Positions 21,240-33,060 of a stretch of DNA of 64,000 bases are shown here, piece by piece. A program made the translations under genes and the position numbers. Position 1 is the first letter of the stretch; each line of letters opens with the position of its first letter. The notes beneath the pieces are model-generated. The model saw nothing but the letters and a program-made list of their open reading frames with translations, did no database searches and was not told the DNA's origin. This DNA is from Turnera subulata. Taxonomy: Eukaryota > Streptophyta > Magnoliopsida > Malpighiales > Passifloraceae. The stretch covers positions 1 through 64,000 of the forward strand of contig JAKUCV010002441.1 of assembly GCA_028386065.3 (NCBI GenBank), read 5' to 3'.

Positions 21240-21640
21240 CTTTTGTTTTTTTAGGTTAAATTTCAATTTACACATAAGGTTAGGGAAAAATCACATTAAC
21301 AACTTAACTTTTTGTTTTTACAAATTAGTAATTTAACTTTTAAAAAGTATCAAATCAACACCTTTGGAATCAAGTTTCTTTTATTTCTTTGTTAGTCTCC
21401 AAAATTAGAAGGCGTCCTTGTGTTTGTGGCTTGTTTTTATCCTTTTCTTCACTCTCATGTCATTTGGCTTAATTTAGTCTATGTTACTGAAATTTGGTGG
21501 AAAATTGCCCACATGTCAAGTCCAAAAAAAAACTAAACTCCGTCGTTGTTGACGTGGAACTGGCTTGTGAATCTCATAACATGGCACCGAAAAACTTGTC
21601 ATGCCAATAATTTTCACCGAATTATAGTAAAATATACCAA
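21240..21640 (+). repeat. Relic related to the foldback element at 63.5 kb
   Basis: Shares AAATTTCAATT, AACTTAACTTTTTGTT, ACAAATTAGT and ACTTNTNAAAA-type blocks with 63500-63650. Only one arm is clear here. It looks like a decayed member of the same long-TIR family. Confidence 0.4.
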
Positions 21641-22544
21641 ACTAGCCGGGTAAATAGAAGAATAAAATTAAGCAAAAATTCAAGGATAACTTTTAACTTT
21701 AGGGCAAATATGAGGATAGAAAAAAAACTTTAATCCCCACTCTCTCATATTACCTGTTTTTGCATTCGAAAATAACTTCTTGGTGCTTTAACTTTGTTTT
21801 TTTCATTAATATTATCACTTTTTTTGAATTTTTAGTTTTTATATCCACAATTTTTTCTCAAAATTGGATAATGGTATCTTCTTCCAAAAAATTACCGATA
21901 AGTCTCTCAGTGGTTGAAACTGATGAGCATCGCATGGGCCCACGCGGTGCAACAATATTCTACTTATTCTTATTCTTATCTATTACATATAATTTATTTT
22001 CTCTATTTTCATAATAAAAGTATAATAAATTCTTTTCTCAGATAGAAGTGACATTATCTTTAAAAACCTAAAGTGATGTTAGTGGGATCAAGTTGAGATG
22101 GGTTTAGAAAGATAAGAATGGTTTCGCATTACCCCATTTTCTTGTTGAGCATGCCCCATTTTTTTGTAAGGGGCTCTCTATTTTGCATTACCCGCCATGT
22201 GCAATTGATACCCTCCTACAGGAGGACAGGGGAAAACTGGGTTAGAGCCCATATTTTGTTCATTTTGACGTATATTTAATGTATACACTTCCCGGTTTCG
22301 GCCAAAAAAAGAAAGATAAGAATGGTTTCGTGTTGGGATTAGAGATTAGATAAATCTAGAGTGATAAGGATGAGTTAGAGTTTTGGAGATAAGATGAGAT
22401 TTTTGTAACATTAGGTTTTACGTCGCTTTTATTTAAGAACAAAATTATTATATTTTTATTACAAAATTGAAAACATAAATAAATCATATACTGTATGTAG
22501 AAAAATAAAACAATAAAAAATAAATAGATATTATACGCTACATG
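21641..22544. other. Non-coding stretch
   Basis: AT-rich. A frame at 21760-22014 is hydrophobic and low in complexity, so not accepted. Nothing else recognised. Confidence 0.35.
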
Positions 22545-22720
22545 AGGTCATGGGCCCATGTGGCAACCTGGGTCAACCATTAATTTTGCAAAGAAAAAAA
22601 TTCAGAATAATTAAGTGGAACCCGACGTAGTAGAGCAGGCTAGATAATAACCATCAGTTTAAAAAATAAAAGAATGTACAAAAAATTAGAAGAGATCCTA
22701 TATGCAATCGTGCAAATGCC
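22545..22720 (+). repeat. Duplicon gamma, copy 3 (weak)
   Basis: Matches 9930-10160 through CATGGGCC, ATGCCATGCAA and the GTxGAACC...GCTAGA spacing. It is more diverged than copy 2 and passes into duplicon beta copy 2. Confidence 0.5.
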
Positions 22721-22734
22721 ATGCAATTGCAACT

Positions 22735-23510
22735 CTACAATGCCTTTGCTTTTGCTTTGATTTTTTTTCTTTTGCCTTTTTGTATATGCAACACGCTCCA
22801 CTTGCTTAAATGCCCCCTAAAAGTTTTGCTCGAGTCAAATTCAATACAAGCACTACGCGGTCTGCTTCTCAAGTACCAGTTTCAATGCACCAAGTTAAAT
22901 ATATTTTTTTAAAACTTCTAGTAATTAGCTTTTCTATATACACATAGAAGAAAAGAGTAAGGTCAATTGTCTGCTTACGTACAAATATTTTGGTTTCCGG
23001 TATAAAATGCTACTCGACTAACAAATCTTGTTTAGGTTAAGGCTTGAGTTGATCTATTCTAAGGCAACACGAGAATTTGTCTCCACAATTAAAGTTAGGG
23101 GCCAATCCGCAAGTGCTGCGTGCCTACCATGCCTTCCAAAATTTATGAATTGCCAGTTAATGGGTCTATAATTATATAGTATATCTATATATCTTAGAAT
23201 TGAGTTTGTCGTCACAAATTTGTTCTCTTACAACAACTTCTAAAATAAATACTAATTAATGTACCAGTGATAAGTATACTATAATTCTATGTTTCTATTG
23301 GGTTCACGTTGGATCGAAAAAAGAAACGTTTCCATTTGGTGGTTTTGGGTGGGTGTCATGCCTTAAAGACACATTATGGGTGGTGAAAACAATATATGGG
23401 TTTGAAAATTTAATGGACCGAGAATATTGATTGCAAGCTAATTAATTCCTGCCAATCTAATAAATACCAAAGCATTGATAGCATCGGCCAATTTATATGC
23501 CAATTTTCGG
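22735..23510 (+). repeat. Duplicon beta, copy 2
   Basis: Counterpart of 9130-9785 with several insertions, for example the segment around 23225-23340. Confidence 0.75.
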
Positions 23511-24089
23511 GGGGAAAGATCAATAACATTTTGGATAGGGGGATTAAGTAGTTAGGATGAGTCATACTCATTAGGAATGACTAAACCGCAAATATATGAT
23601 GCACGGGTTAGCTATTGTTATTTATTGTTTTCAAACAAAATTTAGTAAAAGAGGTTGTACATTATCCGATTTGTAAGCAAATCAGAAAAAGGAATTGATG
23701 AAATTTTTTTATCAAAAATAGAAATACTAAAAAAAGTAGGTTTGCTGCAAATTGCCAAATTCTATGCACAATCCGTATTTAGAACACAATAATTACGCCT
23801 CTCATCCGCCTCCACCTACCCCACTGCCGACACATAAACAAGGGTTAAATGCTTTTCAACCACCCCCTACTTTCGTTTAGCAAAAAAAATAAAAAACAGT
23901 AGCTCCCTTTGAAAAAAACCGATGTTTAGGTCAACGGAAACAGTAACGCCACTTGTCGCCCGTCTGCGTCAAAAAATAGTAATTGCAAATTTTAACGCTA
24001 ACGGACAGACGACAGAGGGACTTAACTTGACATCCGTCAAACTTCAGGGATTTTATTAACTATAGGGTATTTTACTGACAATAACACGC
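23511..24089. other. Non-coding stretch, possible Mutator-like relic
   Basis: 23840-24065 begins GGGTTAAATGCTTTTCAACC and ends near CTATAGGGTATTTTACTGAC, with CGTCCG/CGGACAG-rich interior. The style resembles Mutator-like non-autonomous elements, but I could not align two TIRs. Confidence 0.25.
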
Positions 24090-24545
24090 CTTTTTTTTTC
24101 TTTCGTCTTTGTAAAAACACAGCATGCCCCACTAGGATGGAATTCTCTTTGAAGTTTGTGATAGTCAGTCAATTCAATGCCAGCATCGTGCAGTCCATTT
24201 CCAGACGCACCAGTTTCAATGCACCAATCATTTTTTCTTTTTTGGAAAGAAATTTTATTGCTAATGCTATGTTATGTAGGTGTAAGAAAACCTTTAAAAT
24301 TAATTATGATAGATGTGGGTTCCAAGTAGTAGTATTTTACAGTGATAAATAGTGAGCTTGTTTAAAGACTACATAATTGTTCTTTCTTCTTAAAAAAAGG
24401 CATGAGTATTTTCCAAATTATGTTTTGGTCAAGGAGATGAGTGGTGGGGAATTGTATTGTCTTCCTATTTTGTCTGAAATCTTTACTGTTTGGCATGGAC
24501 ACTGTTATTATCAATGTGTGCTGTTAAACGTTGATATATATATAC
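24090..24545 (+). repeat. Duplicon delta, copy 2
   Basis: Counterpart of 10200-10745, ending in the GGCATGGACACTGTTATTAT region. Confidence 0.7.
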
Positions 24546-26335
24546 ATATATAGATATATCTTGGGGGAGCTTTCATGTTCTCAAAGTTTTTATTACTGTT
24601 TTATTTTGAAGACCAGAAACCTTGTGTAATGTAAACAACTACCATTAATCCAGGCTGTTTTAGGTTCAGTAGTCCAAGGCGTTTCTGAAAAAAAAAAAAA
24701 ATTAAACATTTCCTGATTTGTCTTCTTCTATGATCTTCTGTATATGCATCCAATTCTAAACACATTATAGTTTTGTTTTTTTTAATACAGTATACTGGTA
24801 TAGGATAGGATTCCCGGCGCACCGTCAGGATCCTGTCTAGTTTATTACTAATACTATAATAAAATAAAATTCTTCTTTTATTTTGTGTTAAATGTTAAAT
24901 GTTCATGTTATATGATAGAATAGGTGTGACATACTAGTACTTTTAATAAAGGTTTTTCTAGATTCTCCATTGTTACTATCAATGTCAATTGGTTATTCAC
25001 TTTAGACTGTCTAAATGGTTTGAACCAGCGTGTTGGAAATGCTTTTATATCCAGTAATCAATAAAACACATGATGTCTTGTTTTGAATATTGAAAACTAA
25101 AAAAGGTTGAATATATACTGAAGATTATGCTTCAAGTGTAAATAAATAAATAAAGTATGTACAAAATATTCCTGTCTAAATATTTTTTTTTTATATTTAT
25201 ATATAGAACTAGACCAAGAACCATGCTTAAAAGTTAGCTTAAACTAAGGTAGATTCTAGTTAGTTAAACTCTACCGAAATTTCCCTAAAAATAATAATCC
25301 TTACGACTAAGATTTGACATTTAGTTACTACAGATTTTCGATCATAAACCTTAGATTTTTCGACAAGTTATAAACATTATAAAATTTCAAATATAAGAGA
25401 TGTGATGGAATTATTAGTTTTAATACCAAACTAAACCATATAAAAAGAATAGAATTAAAAGTATTGGTAGATGGTATTGGAATTTGAATTCTTCTATACT
25501 TGTTTTATAATATTTTTTTTGTTTAACCACCCGTTATATGGTTATAATTTCTCTTTTAATATCCTTATTAACATTTATTTAGAAAACCAAAATATTGTAT
25601 TAATATTTTAGATCTTTTACCAAAATAGTGTATTAATATTGTAGATCTCTAATATCTAGAATTTTCTAACATAGGTATCGTTTAGAGTGGAAATAAAATC
25701 ATACTAGTATCAATAATTTTTTCATATCCCATCATTAATAGTTCTATAATATCTTTAGCTATACGCGTTTTCCTTCCTAATTCTCAAAATAACAACAAAA
25801 ACTAATATGATAAATATATAGATTTAAGAATTCCACCCCATTGCAAATTTGCAATACTTTTTTGTGGATTTTCTTAGGTATAGAAATCTTATAGGTTACA
25901 ACTTGGGGACATAGAGCTAACAAATCTTTTCATAAAAAGAAAAACAAGTCAACAAATCAGGTCAATTTTTTTAGTTTGATTTGTCATTATTGTACATATA
26001 TTTTTAAAAACCTTAATAACCGAAATTGGTAAATAAATCAGAAAAGATAATATAAGAAAATTTTCATGAATAGGATCAAAAGGAGGGGGTATCGGTGAGA
26101 ATGATGCAATCGGGACACAATAGTTACGCCACTCATCTGCGCCACACCAAAACCCTTCTTACCTGATAATGGCATGAAAAGCATATAAATTCATGATATT
26201 CATTAAGGAAGGTTAAAACAAACCAACCAATGAATTCGGCCACGTCGTGGTTTGTGAGATTAACCAAGGAACCAAATACAATAACCCTAATTAGGAAAAA
26301 AAAAAAAGAAAAGAAAAGAATGACCCCACAGTTGG
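24546..26335. other. AT-rich non-coding stretch
   Basis: About 1.8 kb without a recognisable gene or terminus. A (TA)-rich run lies near 24535-24555. Confidence 0.4.
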
Positions 26336-26338
26336 TTA

Positions 26339-26372
<34 letters not shown>
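26339..26372 (+). repeat. (GA)n microsatellite
   Basis: About 16 GA units in a row. Confidence 0.95.
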
Positions 26373-26375
<3 letters not shown>

Positions 26376-27094
26376 TAGAGCAGAACTCAAACTCTAACCC
26401 TAAACAGAAAAACAAAACTATTTGCTCTTCTTCTCTCTCATGTTATTTTCCACCCGTCCTCTTCCTCTCCGCCCGCCCCATGTCCGGCTGCTTTTTCCGT
26501 TCACCGCCATGTCTCCTTCATGGTTACATGGCCTGAGATATAGCGTTATAACAAAAGAAGTCTTTCGGATATAAATTCAACCGATCTGTATAAGACCTGA
26601 CTTAGAACTAGAGAAAGGTTGAGACAGGTTTGTTATTGTATGGTGTTAAATGGCTGGATTAATTCTGTCGATGCTTCTTTCTGTTTTTTCTTTTTGGTTC
26701 GATGCTGAGAAAGTGTAAGGTTGCTCCTTTATCGTTAACGCTTTCATCTTTTTTTTTTTCTGGCTATTTTTTTTGGTTCTCTTGATGTTTGCCTCTCCAT
26801 CACGTCTCCTTCTCCTTCCCTCATCTTAATTCGACAGTAACTAAGGTCTCTCCGATCTGGTTTTGAGGTCTCTCCGATCTGGTTTATGTCAGCATGTCAT
26901 GGTCACACGAACTTTAATCTTCCTTATCATATTGGTGTTTTTGTGTTTTCGTTTACCTCCTTCTTGGTATGGCGTGTGGTTTCTTTTTGCTGGTCGCCTG
27001 CTTTCTCCCCTTTTTATAAGTTTTTGATAAGTGTACCTGCGTCTTAGGGTTTGTTCATTCTAGTCTATGTCAAACATGTTGCTGTGCTCGAACC

Positions 27095-27160
27095 CACCTT
27101 AATGTGCAACTTATTTTCTGATCATTTTCAGGATTCATTTGTTTTGATTTGCGGTGTGGG
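27095..27160 (+). repeat. LINE leader motif, copy 1 of 3
   Basis: CTTAATGTGCAACTTATTTTCTGATCA then TTGTTTTGATTTGCG. The same ordered motif recurs at 27815-27870 and 27893-27950. Confidence 0.75.
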
Positions 27161-27171
27161 TTGATCTGGCC

Positions 27172-27790
27172 ATGTCTTACATCTCCAGCTATGATCGGCC
27201 GTCTTTTAGGCACAAGCTGGTGCAGTAGAGAGGGGGAATCCAATCACATGTAGTGATGGATGATTTCGTTGCAACACCGGAGGACATCACGGTTGTGCAG
27301 AGGCCGACGGGACCTTCCATTCGACTTCTCTGCAAGGCTGAAGGAGAATATTTGGCAACCAAGGCAGAACTCAATGGTGATTAAGTTGTTAGGGGTGGGG
27401 GTGCGTGTCACCCACCATTTCTTATGCTCCCGGTTTAAAACTCTCTGGCAGTTATCATGGGGATTTCAAGTCACCGATTTGGAAAACTACTACTTCGGAG
27501 AACAAGGCTGATTTCAATAAAGCTGTTTTTGGTTTTTTGTTGGCCCGTGGATATGGTCTAGGGAAAATTACTTAACAGTTCAGGTCTGGCAGCAGAACTT
27601 TGATAAGCGTCAGGCTCCAGCTCGTGCGGTTGTTTGGGTGCAGTTACTAGGTATGCCCGTTGAGCAATATTAGAAAGATATATTAAGACCAATGGAAAAT
27701 GATTCGGATTGATACGAGAGGAACGGGGATAGTTTGCAGATGGCTGTGAATCCTGATTTGTCCAAGCCTCTAGTTAATCAGCATAGTTAA
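27172..27790 (+). pseudogene. LINE ORF1 remnant (DUF4283-type nucleic-acid-binding domain)
   Basis: Starts at an ATG (27172) and reads MSYISSYDRPSF, but meets stops and frameshifts early. Across frames, QNSMVIKLLGVGVRVTHHFL near 27391-27450, LWQLSWGFQVTDLENYYF near 27454-27510, FLLARGY near 27536 and RAVVWVQLLGMPVE near 27628-27665 follow the order of the DUF4283 domain found in plant L1-type ORF1/Gag proteins. The zinc knuckles and ORF2 are absent; the sequence continues instead into repeated leader motifs. The GC-richer, CT-rich stretch 26400-27170 is probably the 5' UTR. Confidence 0.7.
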
Positions 27791-28260
27791 TTAGCATGTT
27801 CAAGTGTCCAACCTAACTTAATGTGCAACTTATCTTCTGATCAAGGTTTGTTTTGATTTGCGCTATGAGTTAATCAGCATAGTTAATTAGCACTTAATGT
27901 GCAACTTTTCTTCTAGTCAAGGTTTGTTTTGATTTTCGATATGGTTTGATCCGAGCTATGTCAAACGAAGATGTTGGTCACTTGAATCTACCTTCATCTT
28001 TCTTGTAGTGTTGAACCGTAGATCTAAACATTAAGCTATGGTGTTTTCTTCGTTGATCCAAACGTGTTTTCTTTTTCTTTGCTGTTGGCTTGCATTTTGC
28101 TTCCCCTTCACCCTTCCATTTTTTCCTGCCTCTGTACTTATTTTTCTGTTGAGGCGTAGTAAAGAAAAGGAACAAATGACTGTGTTTTCTTTTCCATGAT
28201 TTGCAGTTTCTTTTGTTTTCTGTTTATCACCTAATGTTTTATTTCTCATTAATCATAGTA
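27791..28260 (+). repeat. Repeated LINE leader motifs and non-coding DNA
   Basis: Two further copies of the leader motif (27815-27870 and 27893-27950) with AGTTAATCAGCATAGTTAATT repeated beside them at about 27772-27792 and 27869-27890. The rest to 28260 is T-rich and has no accepted gene. Confidence 0.6.
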
Positions 28261-28261
28261 T

Positions 28262-28387
28262 TCTTCCAGAAACAACCAGCTGTTTGGATACTTATCCTCC
28301 GGCAGCCCCTGGATGCAAGCTGCTTTGGAGAATCAGCCATATGAGTCCCTCCATTCTGAGTTTGCGGTAGAAGTTCGCCACAACTAG
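28262..28387 (+). pseudogene. Exon-like open stretch, family unknown
   Basis: A frame preceded by TTCTTCCAG (acceptor-like) reads NNQLFGYLSSGSPWMQAALE then NQPYESLHSEFAVEVRHN and stops at 28385-28387. The composition is protein-like and codons are varied. Two other exon-like scraps follow on the same strand: VNRRFAVKEKDTEAKKFAP near 28875-28930, and SMALEMLLFQSCHSQ near 29010-29056 ending at a CAG|GTAATT donor. They may be one decayed gene. I do not recognise it. Confidence 0.3.
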
Positions 28388-29380
28388 GTACATTGATGGA
28401 ATGTCTATTTTGTTTAATTCTTAATGATTTAGCATTTATTCCTTTTTTAGTTCTTTTTATTTCTGCTTTTTTTGGTCGACCCTCCACACATAAATAGTGC
28501 TTAATCTTTTTTTTTTCTGCCAAAAAATGGGATAGGTGGTATTTTCTCTCCTTTTTGCACACATCTCCCCCAAGGTACATAGGATGCATCTGTTTTAAAG
28601 TAATTCCAAAGAGGGTTAGTGTTAAAAGCGAGAGGAAAATTTGATTTAAAACTTTAGGATCCCAATAAAATTAAATTGAAAAGTTAGACAACATTTTTAT
28701 AGGCAAAAAACTCGCTCATAGAACTCATGTTTTCGTTTTTTTAGGAACAATTTTGTGGAAGAATGGAAACAGTTGTATAAAGCTTATCTCCATCTAATTA
28801 ATTGACTATTCACTTTTTATTTTTTGTTGTACTTATTTCTCTTCTTTGTTCATGTGAATTTTTTCAAGTTAATAGGCGATTTGCGGTTAAAGAGAAGGAT
28901 ACTGAGGCAAAAAAATTTGCTCCCCAGGCTGGAATGTGCTAAGGATTGTCGCATCACAAGCTGACATGTGCTTCCATTTTTCAAAAATTTTCTACTTGAC
29001 CAGTGGTCCAATTCCATGGCTTTAGAGATGCTTCTTTTCCAATCCTGCCATTCACAGGTAATTATGCCTTGCTCTAGCTTATGGAATAATGTTTATAGCA
29101 TTGCATGCTAAATAATTTTTTAGTTGATAATACCTCTAAACGCTTTCATTAATGAAAATGTCTTTAGTTCATATCAAGCTATTCGAAATAATAGGTTTCC
29201 GTATACGTGTAACATCTTGAAGTATAGATAATTTTATATTTGCCCAAGAAATTACCTTCAACTATGTACTTTATAGTTTTTTTTTTTCAGAACATATCAT
29301 AACCTTATTTTCTTAAACTAAGATAAACGTTACTACATAAGATATTCGCTAAGTTGGGAGGAGAAACTGAAACCCAACCC
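28388..29380. other. Mostly non-coding, with two exon-like scraps
   Basis: Besides the scraps near 28875-28930 and 29010-29056 noted with the preceding entry, nothing is supported. Confidence 0.3.
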
Positions 29381-29382
29381 AT

Positions 29383-29485
29383 ACTATTACTAGCCTTTCT
29401 AGTTACTAGGCTCCTTTGCTGTCACTATTACTAGCCTTTTTACTAACTAGGCTCCTTTGCTACCGTGTCACTATTGCTACCGTGT
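29383..29485 (+). repeat. Short tandem repeat block
   Basis: ACTATTACTAGCCTTTCTAG...ACTAGGCTCCTTTGCT occurs twice, followed by two copies of TTGCTACCGTGTCA. Repeat unit is about 47 bp. Confidence 0.8.
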
Positions 29486-30069
29486 CAGCCGCTTTGTGAT
29501 TAGCAGCTCTAACAATCTTCGAAAAATTAACTTTCTGAAACCTTAGTATGGGAGATAAGATTTCTTTAGCAGTTGTTGTGATGCTCCAATGCAAGTTTGA
29601 TAGACTCCCTAGCATTTTTCACAAATTTGAAAATGTTGCTATTATAAAGGCAGAAAAACTCTTTTTTAAGATCAACTTAATTCCATTCCAATTACCCAAC
29701 TTAGATTTCCCCACCCTGTCCAAAACTACCCAACAGTTGAACCCTTTTAACCAAAACATTAAACTTCTAATACATAAGGCTTAATGACTGGTATCACCTC
29801 TCAATTTGACACCAGTTTTGATTTTGTTCCACCAATTCTATCTTTCCAGAAATTGACCCTCAAGTTTTGGTGTCACCTATTATTTTGGCACACACCCTTA
29901 TAATAACTTGGTAAGAGGTGGGTGGAAGAGGATGGATTAGGAGATGAAGGAGGAGTCTGAGAGAAGAGTTAGATGAAAAGAAGTGAGAGAAGGATTAGAT
30001 GAAAAGGTGTCAGACGGTGGGTGGAAAAAAATTATTTACAAATATCTTTTATTACAAAATTGCCACCGC
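29486..30069. other. Non-coding stretch
   Basis: A frame at 29548-29784 shows no domain. Nothing else recognised. Confidence 0.35.
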
Positions 30070-30255
30070 CAAGTTTTGAAAACAGGGAAAACATCCTTTT
30101 GATAGTTTTCTCTTTTCTATTCTCAAAACCAACTTTTACAGAATTGTTTTTTCAAACCATTCCTCAAAATACCACCCAAACGAATTCTCTTTATTTTTGA
30201 AATCACGAAAACCAGAAAACAAGGTTTTGAAAACAATTCCAAACAGACCCTAAAA
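30070..30255. mobile_element. Possible hAT-like MITE
   Basis: The right end, CCAAACAGACCCTA, reversed gives TAGGGTCTGTTTGG, a terminus style common to plant hAT-like MITEs. GTTTTGAAAACA-type segments occur near both ends. I cannot fix the left end or a target duplication. Confidence 0.35.
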
Positions 30256-31577
30256 TTTTAACCCACCCATCTCTTTTCTATGATAGGAGATCAGAGCCAT
30301 AAAATAATAAGGGAACATAATTAGCAGATTGGAATATGCAACGAGAGAAACTGCAAAAGTACGGTACATAATAGATTTGCTCAAATCAAAATAGAGTCTA
30401 GCAAATTCCGACCTATTAGTAAATTGAGAATCATCCTCTCAACAAAACAAAAGCACAGCAAACAGTAATTATGACAGCAAAAGTAGGATAGTAGCAAAGA
30501 ACTAAAAAGCAGTAAGTCTTCGCAGCTGTCACCTCTGTTGCTTCATGGTTTAAGTCCATCTACAAAGCAGCAAAAAAACCCAGCTTAGGCAATTTATAGG
30601 AACTCTAAATGCAAGTAACTACACAACCAAAAGCATAACGGGAAGGGAGTAAAAAAAGCAGAATCTACATGCTAAACTCTGTTGGCGAAAATTGATGAAT
30701 TTTTTAAAAATAAGAATTCAGGACAAGGCCCTCAACGCACCTCCCATAGCAACATTGAAACACAAGGCGTACTAGTTCTGGTCATTAGCAGTGTTTCCTA
30801 CCCCACTGCCGATGCCAGTGTGCAGTGTGAAGTGTGAAAGCGTTATTTTTTATAGGTTTTTACAAGTTAGGCTAGGCTTGGGGTTAGAACTCTGGACATT
30901 CAATTCAACCCTGAAGACGAATTGCTGAGCGAAATTACTACTAACGAGCTAGTCAAACAAACATGATATGAAATAATTCGCCAAATCCAAAACATGTAGA
31001 GGTAAGCAAAGATTCATAGCCCTAGTTCTTTTGCGTTCTACCAAGGACTTGTACTTGAGCTCCAATAAGTTACCCACGTCTGTTGATTGATGACATATCA
31101 CTTCTACAGCAAATTTTGTGTGTATGTGTGTGTTTGGGGGAATTTGAACACAAAATATCTCAGGCTAGTAATGTTTAAAATGCATAAATCTCCGGTGATT
31201 TATAATTTTGAATTCCCATATCATATCAAGAAGCAGGAACATGTGTGGAAGTGGTTGGTTGTATGCGAGGTGATTTTCGCTTGCAAAGATTCGTAGCTCT
31301 AGCACTTTGTGATCTGTCCAGGACTAAAAAATAAGAATAATACTAAGAAAGCTAAATGCACAATCCTACACAACAGAAGTTATTAGGCCTCATCAGCTTC
31401 CACTTACCCCAAAACAGGGGCTTAAATAACGCAACAGTAACGAGCTAGTCAAACAAACATGACATGACATATAGACAGAATTCGCCAAATCCAAAACATG
31501 TAATGCTAGCGGATAGAGGGGGTATTAATCCAAATAATCCCTATCGAAATACCCATTCACAAGAGATCTGCATACCT
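30256..31577. other. Non-coding stretch
   Basis: No gene recognised. Two segments share CGAGCTAGTCAAACAAACATGA (about 30947-30967 and 31440-31461), followed in each by ATTCGCCAAATCCAAAACATG, so a short duplication of about 65 bp is present. Confidence 0.5.
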
Positions 31578-31910
31578 CTACTTCTGCTTTTTCTTGCTTT
31601 TCTCTGGCTTGCCCTTTCCTTTCTTGGGCTTTTCGCCTTTGGGTTTCTTCCCTTTCTTCTTGTTGGCCTTGCTTGCGTCATTCTTCTCGCCCTTTGCTCC
31701 TTTCTCCTTCTCGGTTCCAGTGTCGGCTGCTGTGACAGGTCTGTTGGTGATTGTGTGTTTTTCAGCGTTGTGCTTGTTCTTCTCCTCTTCTGTGAGCTTT
31801 GAGATGTTACAAATCTTGCATTCCCAGTTCGCTTCTGGTTCCCCACCTGTCTGATATGTCTTCTCAGTGCGCGCCGTTCCCTGGTTCTGATTCCTGAACT
31901 TGTTTCCCAT
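31578..31910 (-). CDS. Small Lys-rich protein with a C2H2-like zinc finger, hypothetical
   Basis: An uninterrupted 110-codon frame from ATG at 31910 to TAG at 31578. The start context is good (AACCATGGG). Residues 29-52 hold WECKICNISKLTEEEKNKHN followed by AEKH: Cys-x2-Cys, 12 residues, His-x4-His, a single C2H2-like finger. The rest (about 66-110) is a Lys/Gly/Glu-rich basic tail (KGKKPKGEKPKKGKGK) as in nucleolar or RNA-binding small proteins. No intron or neighbour suggests a pathway. It is the only recognisable frame in the window without a visible lesion. Low complexity makes a chance frame possible, but the ordered finger, start context and length argue for a real or recently real gene. 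Nuclear RNA or ribosome-related function would be a guess. Confidence 0.5.
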   Translation of the reverse strand: MGNKFRNQNQGTARTEKTYQTGGEPEANWECKICNISKLTEEEKNKHNAEKHTITNRPVTAADTGTEKEKGAKGEKNDASKANKKKGKKPKGEKPKKGKGKPEKSKKKQK

Positions 31911-33060
31911 GGTTGCTGAAGTCGATTTCTCTCTCTCGATGTAACCCGCTGTAACCCTTGGTAGACGGCGATTGTGTGTTGAAAGAGGGGTGCGTGTGAA
32001 ATGTTATCTTTTTAGGGGTTTTTAAGGTGAATGGCACATGCCACCCGATCTTATCTTTAAGGTTAAATGTTACACTGATTCTTTTCAAGTCTGACCAGGC
32101 CGGGTCTAAATGTTTATGTTTTTGTTCTTAGCTAAGTTATGGGTCTAACTAAATGAGCTAAAGCCCGGCTTTTGGGTTCTTTTATATTGCAATGGATTAC
32201 CACAGTTACTGGTTACGTTTTGCTGTCAGTTTTCTCAACCTTTTAGCATTAATCTTTTTAAGACTTTTCCATAAGTTGAGTCAAGTGTCATCTGCAAACC
32301 AAAGGAAATGAATTCGTTTCTTATATATGCTTTATGAGGATCTTTATATATTTGTTTGATTGCTATATGTATAATTCTTGTCTTTCAGTTTTTCAGGTTT
32401 TTTGTATATTTGGAGAGCAATTGGTTACTCCAATGATGGGGCTAGTTCATAGACATAAAACTGTCAATGCTTAAAATCACACTGCAGAAAATAAAGCAAG
32501 CATGTAAAGCAGAAAATGTTGTAGCAGTGCTGCAAATTGGTGTTTAGGTTCCTTGGAGAGGTTCGCAGCAGCTTGCTTTCGAAGCCAGCTCAAGCATACA
32601 AGTCTTCATAATAGAAAGATGAAGCAGCAGAAGAAAAGGTGAAGATCACAATGAACACTAGCTTCAAAATTTTTCTAATCAGTTGTTAATGCTTTGGATG
32701 TATCATTTGACCCAAGAAACTTCTTCTACTTTGTAACATAGCCTGTACCTCCTCTTTTCTTTTCTAAATAAATTTTCAGTGGATATCAGACTTGTGAAAT
32801 ATTTTTTTATATCTGAAAATAAGGCCTACTCGACTTTATGCCAAATGTAAGCTTTGCTTGGCTGGGCTACAGAACAATTTTATTATTGAGAATAATATAT
32901 TTTAATCTACAAATCTCATTGAAGTTTGTGATATGAGAAAAAGCCATTTTGATATGGAAAGTAGATCACTTCACTCTATTATGATGGATATACTCTGCCT
33001 ATACTTTAGGCATCGCGATCTTTTTATTTGACAGAAAGAAGCCACATTGGGCCCTTGCTT
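31911..33060. other. Non-coding stretch upstream of the small ORF
   Basis: 31911-32080 may be the 5' UTR and promoter of the minus-strand ORF; it carries a CT-rich leader (CTCTCTC near 31931). 32400-32830 looks like transcribed 3'-UTR-type sequence (AATAAA near 32766) but no coding exon was found. Confidence 0.3.

Noticed and set aside
31541..31854. Other long frames over the Lys-rich ORF, on both strands
   Set aside because: Low-complexity shadows of the A/G-rich coding sequence; only the minus-strand frame at 31578-31910 has the zinc-finger pattern and a good start.
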